Numbered from the stretch's first letter, positions 16,865 through 25,266 are shown. The stretch is DNA of 64,000 nt from Pseudomonas benzenivorans (GCF_033547155.1 NZ_CP137892.1:2604001-2668000); one strand, 5' to 3'. The notes: generated from the sequence alone by a model not told the origin. Translations and numbers: made by a program.

Positions 16865-18130
16865 TTATCGGGTCTTAATGAAATATTTCAGCCCATTTGG
16901 CGCACTAATCTGCGGAAGATCGACCGTGGTATTAAATGAAATATCTACATACCCAGCGCTCTTCTCTACAGTAATCCCATCATCATCTAGCGAAGTAGCA
17001 AAATCACTGACAGTAGTGCCAGCTTCGCTGTCATATTTAACAAAATTAACGGAGTCGAAAGAGATCATGGCTCCTTTGTCGCTCAAAACAACACCAGAGT
17101 CGTTCATCTCAAGATCTACAATTTCTGATGGCATGTAGCCGCCGACCGGGGCAGACGTAAATGCTTCATAAGCAGTGCCGGCAAGATTAATGACGAAGGC
17201 GTCTGACGAAGAAACTTTGTACGCCATTACCTGAAAAGAATTAGCTGCAAGCGAATAGAACGACCCATCTTGAATTACTAACTCAGGATATACTGCGCCA
17301 TATTCGTTAACTTTTAGCTCAAAAATCCCGTTCGTATAATCACTATCTGCACCACAAACGAACGCCCTAGACCCATTTCCTGCAACAGATCTAATCATTT
17401 CCGCGCCAGACTCAACCCAAAAGCCGGTGAAATTCAGCGGAGATCCAGCATGAGAAACAGCATCAATCTTCTGCTTTAAGAACGAATCGCCCCTGGTCAT
17501 GAAGATATCGAAGCCAGACATTGACTCAACAAAGAAAGCCAAAGGAGCGGAAGCTATGTAAGACGGGAAAGCAGACTGAGCAAACACAATGCCCGTATCA
17601 ACCACAGCCCCACCAGCCATAGCCATGACTTTGACGTTAGTGCCATCTAAAACGAGCGCATAAAAGCACCGTTTGCTCTTGTAAATGCAGAAGAAATAAT
17701 CCCCGGTACGCGGCAATCCTGAGTCAAAAACGTAAGAAAAACCGGTCGAAAAATACTGGATCTTGCCGTCCAGGCTCTCAGCAAGGTACTCATCACCCAT
17801 GCGCAAGATCCTTGTAACCGACGTCAAAGCGGAAGGCATCTGTACAGCACTAACAACACCTAGCCCGCCAGCCTTTTCGCCATAAATCCCAGCTAGCTCA
17901 GGATACATGTCCGGATCGAGCGGCAAGCTCATATCAACAGCATCTTCGTAAACACCATCGGGACGCAGAACGATGTCGCCGGTTGTATTTGGTATCAAAT
18001 CAGCTACTAAATCGAGGATGTTTTGTACTGAAATGGCTTCGGAAGTGCCGGGCTTTTGGGCGTGAATGACCATGCTTTTATCGCCATTCCACGAAGGTTG
18101 TTCGTAAATTTTCTTGCCGTTGATTGCCAT
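16865..18130 (-). CDS. Tail fibre/receptor-binding protein B
   Basis: A 421-residue beta-rich protein. Its N-terminal 45 residues (GDKSMVIHAQKPGTSEAIS) match those of the gene at 18558-19766 (GDKSMYLHVQKPGKSERIS), and both proteins end in a Tyr-rich Y(F/Y)IK(T)R tail. The middles do not match. A shared attachment end plus a divergent middle is the pattern of receptor-binding proteins. It has a late-type promoter (TAAAAT 18160-18165). The fibre role is an inference from this pattern and the adjacent chaperone. Confidence 0.6.
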   Translation of the reverse strand: MAINGKKIYEQPSWNGDKSMVIHAQKPGTSEAISVQNILDLVADLIPNTTGDIVLRPDGVYEDAVDMSLPLDPDMYPELAGIYGEKAGGLGVVSAVQMPSALTSVTRILRMGDEYLAESLDGKIQYFSTGFSYVFDSGLPRTGDYFFCIYKSKRCFYALVLDGTNVKVMAMAGGAVVDTGIVFAQSAFPSYIASAPLAFFVESMSGFDIFMTRGDSFLKQKIDAVSHAGSPLNFTGFWVESGAEMIRSVAGNGSRAFVCGADSDYTNGIFELKVNEYGAVYPELVIQDGSFYSLAANSFQVMAYKVSSSDAFVINLAGTAYEAFTSAPVGGYMPSEIVDLEMNDSGVVLSDKGAMISFDSVNFVKYDSEAGTTVSDFATSLDDDGITVEKSAGYVDISFNTTVDLPQISAPNGLKYFIKTR

Positions 18131-18164
18131 TTCTTATTCTCGTTATTGGCTTTTTGTTATTTTA

Positions 18165-18554
18165 TCACTTAATTTGCCACGGCTTTTTTGGCCAAACTAT
18201 ATTTTCGGGGGTGTTTGTTTCAACGATATCTCTTAGTTGCTGTCTGTACGCGGCAACTGCAATAATATCTTCTTCTGCCGGTTCCACGCCGTTCAAAAGC
18301 GACTGGTCAAAAAGCTTGTTTCTGTACGCATCAGCTTCTTCAAGTAGTAGCGACCTGCGCTCTCTGACGCGCTTGTATAGCGATGCACGGTCTGAAATAA
18401 AGAACAATTCCCCGTCTTTTATTGTCGGAATCATGCCTGCATTTAAGTTCTTGATTACTGCGCTAGTGTCTACTACTTCTACGTAATCACCGTCATCGAC
18501 AGACTCAGAGAAGCAGATTACATGCATTGTGTTTGTATCGTAATATGCGCGCAT
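18165..18554 (-). CDS. Tail fibre assembly chaperone-like protein
   Basis: A 129-residue protein. It ends in AAYRQQLRDIVETNTPENIVWPKKP-like sequence, the R-Q-L-R-D-(I/L)...(W)P.KP signature of tail fibre assembly and phage tail chaperone (APC) families. The middle is helical (RSLLLEEADAYRNKLFDQ). It lies between the two fibre-like genes, 4 bp after the first, and probably helps fold or trimerise one or both. Confidence 0.7.
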   Translation of the reverse strand: MRAYYDTNTMHVICFSESVDDGDYVEVVDTSAVIKNLNAGMIPTIKDGELFFISDRASLYKRVRERRSLLLEEADAYRNKLFDQSLLNGVEPAEEDIIAVAAYRQQLRDIVETNTPENIVWPKKPWQIK

Positions 18555-18557
18555 CTT

Positions 18558-19766
18558 TTATCTCTTTATGTAGTAGTCAAAGTACTCATACTTTGAGTCA
18601 ATTTTGGGGGTATTGAATAGAACATCGCTGACGTATGTAAACGAATTTTCCTGAATTGAGCCGGACTTATTGTAAATTGATCCCGTACTTCCATAATCCC
18701 CGGCGAGAACAACACCTTTTTTGTCGGCATCAATCGCAGCGTATGATGTCATTACGGGACTGTCTGACCATGTCGACCCTGCGTCAAATGAGAACAAGAA
18801 CGGAGTGCCTGGGTCTTGCTTTATGCATAGAAAGTTATCTACATACACGATATCTGTAATAGAAATTGCAGGATTAGGGAACGCTAGAAAATCAAAGTTA
18901 CCCCATTCTGAGCTCTTAAGAACACCGTCTTCATACATATAGTAGCTTGATGCGCCGGCAAAAATAGACCACGCAGCAGCCGTGACAGATTTGATAAAAA
19001 TCGTGTCGAAATGATCAGGATAGATTACAATTTGATATATTCCTTCACTTTCAGAACTGGTCATCTTCACATACACATATCCCGCTCCGGAAATCACTTT
19101 AAAATCAGAGTTAATATCTACAGTAACTGAGCCAAAACTTACTGCATTAGTGTCGTCTTCAGCTACAGTATCTGCATAAATTGTAGTGCCATCTTTAGTG
19201 AAAATGATGTCAAGTCCAACACTTTCAGAGTGCACAACTCCGACAATCTTTCCATTTGATTGTCGCTGCACAATCAGCTCAGACGCACCTATACTGTAAA
19301 GCTCCCCAAAAATTGTTTCAATATAGATTCCAAACTTTCCCTTGAAAATCTTTGATGCCATCATTATAAAATGCGGCACAAGTAATCCGTTTCTATATAT
19401 AGATACGTCACCTATCTCACTTATTGCAACAACAACACTACCAAGTCTCTTAACATCCTTGAATTTAAAATCACCGAATCTGTTCTCAGAATTTAGATTT
19501 AGATTCGTAATTATAGATCCAAAACCAGGCCCATTCAGCTTATTTGCAATATCTGAATGCGCACTTGTTTCGTAATGAAGGCCGTCGCACTTCAAATAAT
19601 CTGGATAATCTCCGGTAATTTTCAGTGCAATATCACCAGTCTTAATTGCGTCTTTTGTTAAATAATCAATAGAGATGCGCTCTGATTTTCCAGGCTTCTG
19701 AACATGCAAATACATTGATTTGTCGCCGGTAAAATCATCCAGCTGTGACGGGGTTTTATTGTTCAT
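18558..19766 (-). CDS. Tail fibre/receptor-binding protein A
   Basis: A 402-residue protein sharing its N-terminal motif and C-terminal YYIKR tail with the fibre-like protein at 16865-18130, while the central part (repeating beta strands such as SFGSVTVDINSDFKVISGAGYVYVKM) is unlike it. AT content is higher than in neighbouring virion genes, a sign of separate acquisition of the receptor-binding part. It lies after the Ig-like gene, 5 bp apart. Confidence 0.6.
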   Translation of the reverse strand: MNNKTPSQLDDFTGDKSMYLHVQKPGKSERISIDYLTKDAIKTGDIALKITGDYPDYLKCDGLHYETSAHSDIANKLNGPGFGSIITNLNLNSENRFGDFKFKDVKRLGSVVVAISEIGDVSIYRNGLLVPHFIMMASKIFKGKFGIYIETIFGELYSIGASELIVQRQSNGKIVGVVHSESVGLDIIFTKDGTTIYADTVAEDDTNAVSFGSVTVDINSDFKVISGAGYVYVKMTSSESEGIYQIVIYPDHFDTIFIKSVTAAAWSIFAGASSYYMYEDGVLKSSEWGNFDFLAFPNPAISITDIVYVDNFLCIKQDPGTPFLFSFDAGSTWSDSPVMTSYAAIDADKKGVVLAGDYGSTGSIYNKSGSIQENSFTYVSDVLFNTPKIDSKYEYFDYYIKR

Positions 19767-19771
19767 AATTA

Positions 19772-20206
19772 TTATTCAAACTCAAAGTAAATATATTCGC
19801 CGCTATCTGTTATTTCGAAGCCGCCGTCATCCAGCAATATTGCGCTAGTAATCAGATTCAATTCCGGCACTACAAAACTACCATCATCGAACTGCTCAAA
19901 AGCCCCATCAGCAAACTGCACAAAGTTCCAGGTAATCGAGACAATAACTTCACCGACAGGCTGCCCAGGTGGAGAGGTCTCAGACCAGCTGCCCGTCTCG
20001 TCGACGATCACTTCAACTACGCCGCTGTCAGGCCATGTAACTACAATCTCACTGCCCGCAGGCGCTTCACCGCCGACCGTGATCGAGCCGTCAGGATTCA
20101 CGATCACTTCATGCCCCAAATCCACGCCAGGCTGGCCTGGAACGGAGGCGACGGCCCGCAGGTGATAGACCGTGCTCGAAAGCAGGAAGCGCCCGACAAG
20201 GTTCAT
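19772..20206 (-). CDS. Ig-like virion protein
   Basis: A 144-residue protein. The start is the ATG overlapping the previous stop (ATGA). Residues 30-80 (PDGSITVGGEAPAGSEIVVTWPDSG) match a bacterial Ig-like domain of the type found on phage capsid decorations and fibres. The C-terminal part is acidic (DDGGFEITDSGEYIYFEFE). It may decorate the head or attach a fibre; the location cannot be settled from sequence. Confidence 0.55.
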   Translation of the reverse strand: MNLVGRFLLSSTVYHLRAVASVPGQPGVDLGHEVIVNPDGSITVGGEAPAGSEIVVTWPDSGVVEVIVDETGSWSETSPPGQPVGEVIVSITWNFVQFADGAFEQFDDGSFVVPELNLITSAILLDDGGFEITDSGEYIYFEFE

Positions 20207-20514
20207 CTGACTTCGTGCATCCAAACTTCCGCAGCTGGCTCACCGTCGAGCAGCTTTACGGCAATGGATTTGTTGCGATTTACATCCAAATAGACACCGC
20301 CACGCGCATCAATCGGGGCCGAATCTGCGCTAACAGTGCCCTCGCCTACGTGAATTACAGACTTGCAGAACAGATAAATAGCTGTGCCCTGGACTGGATT
20401 TGATACCAAAACAGTTGTGTTATCGGCCAGATTGCCACCGCCAATGCGAGCTCCTGGGCTCACAATCGGCAAGGCTTCGCCATCGTTTGTTCTAGAAACG
20501 CTGATTCCAGACAT
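20203..20514 (-). CDS. Hypothetical virion protein, possible capsid decoration
   Basis: A 103-residue protein directly downstream of the coat gene and its terminator. It is compact and beta-rich with a GARIGGGNLADNTTVLVSNP start. Size and position fit a head-decoration protein, but no family is recognised. Its stop overlaps the next gene, so the two are coupled. Confidence 0.5.
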   Translation of the reverse strand: MSGISVSRTNDGEALPIVSPGARIGGGNLADNTTVLVSNPVQGTAIYLFCKSVIHVGEGTVSADSAPIDARGGVYLDVNRNKSIAVKLLDGEPAAEVWMHEVR

Positions 20515-20546
20515 CTTTTTATTCTCGAATCGAAGAATTAGGAGGG

Positions 20547-20569
20547 GAAAAAGGGGCCCGGAGGCCCCG
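20547..20569 (-). terminator. Terminator behind the coat gene
   Basis: On the minus strand GGGGCC-TCCG-GGCCCC is followed by TTTTTCCCC, a few bases after the coat stop. It may lower expression of downstream genes relative to the coat. Confidence 0.65.
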
Positions 20570-20574
20570 ATTTC

Positions 20575-21726
20575 TTAGTGACCGCCGACGCGGATGGCAC
20601 GCTCTGGGCAGATTGCCTTCACACCGAACAGAATTTCGAGCTTCACGTGAGTGCTTTCTGTCGATGGGTTGTACCAGCTAAGCATACGCATCGGAATACC
20701 GAGCACTGGGTCGGTAATTTCACCAATGGTTACTCCTAGTGCATTCAGCGGAGGAACAAGCTTGCGGAATACGCCAAGGAATGCATCCTGAGTAAATGCA
20801 ATATCACCGCGATGATCACCGGAAACAGCTACTTGTGCCCCGGCTTGAACATCGGCACGAATAGTATCAAATAGAGTCACTGCGGCAGTACCACCAGTGA
20901 AGGTCACGCTTTCCGAGACTGAGTATGACTCTTTGCCGATAGTGATGATGTCGCCCACAACCAGAGTTGCTCCATCTGTAGCCCCGCTCAATACAATCAC
21001 GGTTGAACCAGTAGTAACGTCAATTGCAGTAACAATAGAGTCATCAAGACTTGCGGTTCCCGCAATGTGATCTTCACACTGATTGTCAGAATAGATATCA
21101 AAGCCCATTCTGCGACCAACATGGCCCTCGACCTCGGCTTTTTGATCGTTGCCACTGGTGAATGTGGTCAGATAATCGCTTTCAGTTTCCGGACTAACAA
21201 TCATCACACGGTCTGGGTTTACTTTCTTAACGTTCAGGGCTTTCTTAGCAAGAATAAGCGACTTTTTACCACGCTCATTCTGAGAATCCAGAACTCCAGA
21301 ATATCCAGATACCGCTTTTGCACACTGGTAAACTTTGCTATTGAAGGCTTCCGCCAGTTTGTCGGCTGCGGCCTCAAGGGCACTTGGCAGGGCCCCTGGA
21401 CGGGTTTTTGCGATTTCCCTGTCGGTAACTTTTACTTCGACGTACAAGTGGTGATCCAGGGTGACATCGACCTTCTCAACTACCATGTCAGTTGCTACTG
21501 ATGCTTCGCCGTGCTCACGCGCCTCATCAACAGTAGCGGGCTTTACAACGCGAAGGGTTTCACCCTTCTCAAATGCCGCATCTTCTGTATCCAGCTTAAT
21601 GTGCTTTGCTAGCGTCGCGCCATTACGCAGTCGCTGAATCAAAAGCGGCATGTATTCGTCATTAACTAAAGCATCAAGATCATTACCAAATGCAGTCATT
21701 ACAACCAAATTATGATTGTGAGTCAT
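20575..21726 (-). CDS. Major capsid protein, P22 coat type
   Basis: A 383-residue protein. The N-terminal region (FGNDLDALVNDEYMPLLIQRL) and the EVKVTDREIAKTRPGALPSALEAAADKLA segment are typical of the P22 gene 5 coat family (HK97 fold). A beta-rich insertion (residues 225-300, VLSGATDGATLVVGD) could be the surface-exposed I-domain. AGGTAG precedes the ATG at 21726. It is flanked upstream by the scaffold gene and downstream by a terminator, fitting high-level expression. Confidence 0.85.
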   Translation of the reverse strand: MTHNHNLVVMTAFGNDLDALVNDEYMPLLIQRLRNGATLAKHIKLDTEDAAFEKGETLRVVKPATVDEAREHGEASVATDMVVEKVDVTLDHHLYVEVKVTDREIAKTRPGALPSALEAAADKLAEAFNSKVYQCAKAVSGYSGVLDSQNERGKKSLILAKKALNVKKVNPDRVMIVSPETESDYLTTFTSGNDQKAEVEGHVGRRMGFDIYSDNQCEDHIAGTASLDDSIVTAIDVTTGSTVIVLSGATDGATLVVGDIITIGKESYSVSESVTFTGGTAAVTLFDTIRADVQAGAQVAVSGDHRGDIAFTQDAFLGVFRKLVPPLNALGVTIGEITDPVLGIPMRMLSWYNPSTESTHVKLEILFGVKAICPERAIRVGGH

Positions 21727-21845
21727 GTTTTACTACCTATTTATTATTGTTATTATTGGTATTTGTCGCAATTCAGGACTCACAGAGTCACTGGGTGTTG
21801 TCCCTGACAACTTTAAGTGGGGATTTACCCATCCCCGTTGGGTTT
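21727..21845 (-). promoter_or_regulatory. Coat gene leader with three stem-loops
   Basis: Between the scaffold stop and the coat start the RNA can form three stems in a row: GGGGAT/ATCCCC (21819-21836), GTTGTC/GACAAC (21796-21810) and GACTC/GAGTC (21777-21789). They are followed by AACAATAATAAATAGGTAG. None has a T-run. They could protect or process the coat mRNA, which is an inference. Confidence 0.5.
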
Positions 21846-21858
21846 TCTTATCTGTTAA

Positions 21859-22647
21859 TCAGCCTACAACAATTTCACCCTTGGCCTTTTTGCTAAATAA
21901 CTCTTGGACTTGAGCTGGCGTGGACTTAGCAACTTCGGCCTGCCATGCGGCACGAGTCATTGTGATAGAGCCAGAAGCGCCTGGTTTACTTCCTGTTCCG
22001 GCCATGATTTTGAAATAGTGTGGACGAGTCTTTTGCAGATCCTCAATCCATTCTTTTGCAGTCAGTGCACGCCCGGTTTTGCCCAGAGCAATATTGCCAT
22101 CTTTATCGCGAGCTACTAAATCACCGGAATCCGTCAAGTCCCACACGCCAGAGGCCATTGCAGCCAGATCTTCTACGGCGGTGTGATGGAAGAACTCATT
22201 TTTAAGTGCTTCATTGATAACAAACTGCTTAATCTGGAAGCTCTTTAGCTTGCTGCGCTCACCGGCAATGGCCTTATCAGATTCTTCTTTCGCAGCAGCT
22301 AATTCGTTGTAGCGCTCTTCCCATGCCTTATCACGTGCCGCGATCTTCTTGTCGAGAAGCGCCTGCATATCAAGCTTGCCGGCTTTCAGAGCTGCTTGAT
22401 CTTGCTCATCTTCTGCCTGCGAGAGAATGGCATTAAGCTGCTCTTGAGTCTTTTTCTTTTCCCCGAGTACTTCTGAAAGCTTGTTTTTCAGGCCGGAAGT
22501 TTCGCGTTCCAGAGCCTGGGCAAGATGGCTTTTAAGGGCTTCTTGGAATTCAGGAGTGTCAGTGATCGAAGTGCTTTGAGTCCCAGACTCAGGGTTTTCT
22601 TCGTCTCCATAAGCGCGGAGAGCAATAAAAGCATTAGCGTGTTGCAT
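21859..22647 (-). CDS. Scaffolding protein
   Basis: A 262-residue protein, mostly charged coiled coil (KNKLSEVLGEKKKTQEQLNA, EERYNELAAAKEESDKAI), immediately upstream of the coat gene as expected for a scaffold that shapes the procapsid and then leaves. A C-terminal part contains an ALTAKEWIEDLQKTRPHYF motif shared with phage scaffold families. The ATG at 22647 is chosen because GGGGGA lies 6 nt upstream. Confidence 0.75.
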   Translation of the reverse strand: MQHANAFIALRAYGDEENPESGTQSTSITDTPEFQEALKSHLAQALERETSGLKNKLSEVLGEKKKTQEQLNAILSQAEDEQDQAALKAGKLDMQALLDKKIAARDKAWEERYNELAAAKEESDKAIAGERSKLKSFQIKQFVINEALKNEFFHHTAVEDLAAMASGVWDLTDSGDLVARDKDGNIALGKTGRALTAKEWIEDLQKTRPHYFKIMAGTGSKPGASGSITMTRAAWQAEVAKSTPAQVQELFSKKAKGEIVVG

Positions 22648-22700
22648 TAAATCCCCCAAGGATTTCTTTGTTTTTGTTGTTATATGTACAGTATATAACA
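22648..22700 (-). promoter_or_regulatory. Late-type promoter and leader for scaffold/coat
   Basis: The minus strand reads GCTGTTATATACTG (-10 TATACT at 22690-22695), then CATATAACAACAAAAACAAAG and the GGGGGA ribosome site. The CATATAAC stretch is shared with the promoter at 10567. Confidence 0.5.
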
Positions 22701-22735
22701 GCTGAAAATCGATTTGGGGGAATTTAGTTGACTTT

Positions 22736-23251
22736 TTACATGAACTGCGAAAACAGAACTATCTTCAGCCGGTCTTTGTCGTCGAGCTTCGCGATGTAGT
22801 TAAACAGAGTGCCGAAGTTAACATCTGAACTCTTATCAACACGCTCAATCCAGCGATACAGCAAACGTGCCAGTCCATAATTCCCCATCATTACCAGCTG
22901 AAAAAACCTATCAACAACAAGATCCAGGTCTTCACGGGTGACGTGTATCAGAAGCTTCTTAATAACTTCCTCATTGCCGAGCACTGGATACTCAGCGATT
23001 TCGAAGAGCACGACTTTGGCACCAAAGCAAGCCGCCAGGGCTTTGTAGCAGTCGATCTGGGGCTGTGAGAGCTCCATGGCCTTGCTGCGCTTTGCTTCGT
23101 GCATTTCGAGCTTAGACAGGGCATTCAGGACGCTTGCCTGGGCATGTACCTGCTCGAAGCAATCAAGCTCGTGGAACGTGTTGAAGATGTCTGCGGGACG
23201 CTGGTCTTTGAAGGCTTTGACTATCTCTGCGACAATCAATTTTGTACTCAT
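22736..23251 (-). CDS. Hypothetical phage protein with early-type leader
   Basis: A 171-residue helical protein with no recognised domain (LDCFEQVHAQASVLNALSKLEM; LVVDRFFQLVMMGNYGLARLL). The ATG at 23251 is used because AAAGGTGA lies 8 nt upstream; an in-frame GTG overlaps that ribosome site. Its upstream 110 bp closely match the promoter-leader of the gene at 30080 on the other strand, including the leader hairpin and the CTCTAACAACAAGAA stretch, so the two are probably co-regulated. Function unknown. Confidence 0.6.
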   Translation of the reverse strand: MSTKLIVAEIVKAFKDQRPADIFNTFHELDCFEQVHAQASVLNALSKLEMHEAKRSKAMELSQPQIDCYKALAACFGAKVVLFEIAEYPVLGNEEVIKKLLIHVTREDLDLVVDRFFQLVMMGNYGLARLLYRWIERVDKSSDVNFGTLFNYIAKLDDKDRLKIVLFSQFM

Positions 23252-23375
23252 TGTGATCACCTTTATTCTTGTTGTTAGAGCTTCTCTCGACTCTTAATTA
23301 CAGAATAAACATGATCCATTGAGTAGTAAATATTGACGCAGAGTTAGTTTTAGGTGGACTTCGATTTATTTGTAT
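23252..23375 (-). promoter_or_regulatory. Early-type promoter-leader cassette
   Basis: Read on the minus strand: an operator-like ACCTAAAACTA, ATATTTAC, ACTCAATGGATCAT, TGTAAT as likely -10, the hairpin, CTCTAACAACAAGAA, then AAAGGTGA. The same blocks in the same order occur on the plus strand at 29973-30080. Confidence 0.6.
23277..23294 (-). promoter_or_regulatory. Leader hairpin of the GAGA-loop family
   Basis: AGAGU-CGAGAGAA-GCUCU: four Watson-Crick pairs and one U-G pair around a CGAGAGAA loop, about 15 nt before the ribosome site of the gene at 22736-23251. Confidence 0.6.
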
Positions 23376-23395
23376 TTACAGGTTGTGGATTTTGG

Positions 23396-23734
23396 TTAGT
23401 CTTCGTTTACCTGTGCCAGAACTTCGTAAACGAGGTAGTCGAGGGCACGTTGAGACGTGAAAGACTTGATGTTGAAGTGATAGTGGGTATGGCCAATGAT
23501 TACTTCGTCAGCTTTGAAGAGTTCTTGGATAATTAGGTTTTCGACGCATCTGCGAGAGTCATAGCAGCCAGCTTCAGCTAGTGCGCAGACGTCATAGAGC
23601 CGCTCTTTTTTGCCGGGCCGGAAGATTGGGAGCGCTGGAAGATGGTTCTTTTCTGAGTCAAAACCGCCGACTAAGTACAAGCCGCACGCAGTGGCAGTTT
23701 CAATTGACAAGCTGTCAATATAGATGTGTTTCAT
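23396..23734 (-). CDS. Hypothetical phage protein
   Basis: A 112-residue protein, MKHIYIDSLSIETATACGLYL at the start. Its C-terminal half (ADEVIIGHTHYHFNIKSF) contains HTHYH, a possible metal-binding cluster, but no family is recognised. It has a late-type promoter (TACAAT 23767-23772) and AACAATAATAATAAACGG leader. It stands alone between two early-type units. Function unknown. Confidence 0.55.
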   Translation of the reverse strand: MKHIYIDSLSIETATACGLYLVGGFDSEKNHLPALPIFRPGKKERLYDVCALAEAGCYDSRRCVENLIIQELFKADEVIIGHTHYHFNIKSFTSQRALDYLVYEVLAQVNED

Positions 23735-23873
23735 GTTGCACCGTTTATTATTATTGTTATGTTTCTATTGTAAGAATAGAGATGTTGCACGGTCAACTAA
23801 TGAAGTTGCTGTATAACTGAATAGCGGGAGTTGTAAAGCTAGAGGAGATATTGGGTTAGCTAGCTGCGCTGAT
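23735..23873 (-). promoter_or_regulatory. Promoter of the gene at 23396-23734, otherwise empty
   Basis: Contains the -10 TACAAT and A/T triplet leader of the minus-strand gene. Nothing else is seen between it and the repeat element. Confidence 0.4.
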
Positions 23874-23874
23874 T

Positions 23875-24058
23875 AAGAGTTTTTCAAAGCCAGAAGAACC
23901 TCCATGGCCAAGATGCATGCCTGGATAACCGAGAATCGCAGTCTTGTCCACGGGCTACACTCGCACAGGCTAGACTCACACCCTTAGTAAAATAAGAAGA
24001 GAGAGAGAGAAAGGATCATAGGCAAGGGCTGCCCTTCTCCTGGTTTTTCGAAACTCGC
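23875..24058 (+). repeat. Phage intergenic repeat element, copy 2
   Basis: A 184-bp element with ends AAGAGTTTTTCAAAGCCAG and CTGGTTTTTCGAAACTC (imperfect inverted repeats). The core GTCCACGGGCTAC is at 23946-23958, and a CCCTTAGTAAAATAAGA block and a purine-rich GAGAGAGAGA run follow. It contains no open frame of note and lies in a 394-bp gene-free interval. Confidence 0.75.
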
Positions 24059-24129
24059 ATGCAGCGCAGCTTGTGCGGAGCATAAAAAACCTGGCACGCG
24101 CCGGGTCTTGTGAGTATTTCGCCATGGTA

Positions 24130-24654
24130 TCAACGGTTTTCTACGTAATACTCAACAGCTTCAATAACTTCATCGTTAGTGAGAATTTGCGGGTGTTCAG
24201 CAACAGCAAACCCGCTAATCCCGAGATACCCATCTTCCGTCACTTCGTCAACGACAATGAAATGCAGGCCAGCATTCATGTCATAGCCACTGTCGATCTC
24301 ATACAGCTCTTGAGAGACAGCAAAGCGCGTCAGGAAAAGCGACGCGGCCTGTGCAATTTCTTCAGTAACACTACTGCGCTCTTTGTCGTACATCGCAAAG
24401 AACATCTGTAGCGACTCATACTCTTCATCGCCGAGATCCTTTGTGAGCACATCTTCGCGCTCAACGATGCTTCTAAAAGAGTCTAGCGTGAGCTGAAAAG
24501 ACGCACGCTGCTTAATGAATTCGCCCCGGATTGAGCAGCTGTACAGCCAAACCGGCACTAGGGTTCCGGTGGCTTTACTCGTATCGATTGTGTACCCGGC
24601 AACGTTAAGGCCTTTTTCCAGGCGCTTCATCGCCGCTTTTTGAAGATCGTTCAC
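24130..24654 (-). CDS. Hypothetical phage protein
   Basis: A 174-residue acidic protein of unknown function. The GTG at 24654 is chosen because AGGGG lies 8 nt upstream; a TTG two codons earlier is too close to it. The protein has a helical N-terminus (LQKAAMKRLEKGLNVAGY) and an acidic alpha/beta C-terminal half (LHFIVVDEVTEDGYLGISGFA). It is downstream of the MvaT-like gene, 73 bp apart, and may be co-transcribed with it. Confidence 0.55.
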   Translation of the reverse strand: MNDLQKAAMKRLEKGLNVAGYTIDTSKATGTLVPVWLYSCSIRGEFIKQRASFQLTLDSFRSIVEREDVLTKDLGDEEYESLQMFFAMYDKERSSVTEEIAQAASLFLTRFAVSQELYEIDSGYDMNAGLHFIVVDEVTEDGYLGISGFAVAEHPQILTNDEVIEAVEYYVENR

Positions 24655-24727
24655 GCCCAAAACCCCTCAACGCAAGCCATCCCGGCCAGGGCTCTGCACC
24701 CCGGCCAGGCCATGAAAGCCCGCGATT

Positions 24728-25093
24728 TTACTGGATACGCCAGCTTTCGACCATCTCGCTGCCGTGCTCATCTTTCCATGCCTTCAGGGTCTTGTGGTTG
24801 CCACCTTTGGTCTCGATGCGCTCTTTCGTGTCCGGGTGCTCGTAGATCTTGACCGCACGGGCCTTGCGATTACCCTTCCCCTCGTCGCTTTTCGCGCTGG
24901 AGCGGCCAACGTGAGGATCAAGAATCATGATGATATCGCGCAGACTCTTGTCGTAAGCGGCCATGAGCCCGATAAGTTTGCGCTCAAAATCCATCTCGGC
25001 CTTGAGCTTTTCATCAGCCTTCATGGCATCAAGACGAGCCAGCTCTTCAGCGATCTGAGCTTCGAGTGCACGGAATTCAGCAAGACGGGACAT
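24728..25093 (-). CDS. MvaT/MvaU-family H-NS-like xenogeneic silencer
   Basis: A 121-residue protein with the MvaT layout. An N-terminal coiled coil (residues 1-55) ends in AAYDKSLRDIIMILDP and a flexible basic linker follows (GKGNRKARAVK). The C-terminal DNA-binding domain has the family signature ETKGGNHKTLKAWK...ESW. MvaT proteins bind AT-rich DNA and silence foreign genes in Pseudomonas. A copy carried by the AT-rich prophage, divergent from the small-gene cluster and next to three iterons, may silence phage accessory genes or compete with host MvaT/MvaU. The 12-mer TTTGCGCTCAAA lies inside it (24977-24988, read as FERK). Confidence 0.88.
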   Translation of the reverse strand: MSRLAEFRALEAQIAEELARLDAMKADEKLKAEMDFERKLIGLMAAYDKSLRDIIMILDPHVGRSSAKSDEGKGNRKARAVKIYEHPDTKERIETKGGNHKTLKAWKDEHGSEMVESWRIQ

Positions 25094-25167
25094 AGTGACG
25101 CTCCTTTGTTTTGAGGATTTCGAATATATTGAATCTCGTTTTCAATGCAAGTTATTTTTTATAAGCC

Positions 25168-25266
25168 ACATCATAAAGGCCATTTCTTATCGCAAGATCG
25201 ACATCATAAGCGCCGTTCCTGCGACAGGATTTGACATCAAAAGGGGCTAGACACGGACAAGAGATG
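25168..25266. repeat. Three 33-bp iterons
   Basis: ACATCA begins at 25168, 25201 and 25234, exactly 33 bp apart. Units 1 and 2 share ACATCATAA, GCC, TT and CGCAAGAT/GCGACAGGAT-like parts. Unit 2 contains a TCCTG-CGA-CAGGA stem and unit 1 a TCTT-ATCGC-AAGA stem. Unit 3 keeps ACATCA and AAGGGGC only. They lie between the mvaT-like gene and the promoter of the plus-strand cluster. Confidence 0.6.

Noticed and set aside
24661-24727. GC-rich bases behind the MvaT-like gene as a terminator
   Set aside because: The CCTGGCCGGG repeats do not give a clear stem followed by a T-run.
25168-25266. Tandem 33-bp repeats as a CRISPR array
   Set aside because: Only three units without distinct spacer and repeat parts, the third much diverged, and no cas genes. 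They fit operators or iterons better.
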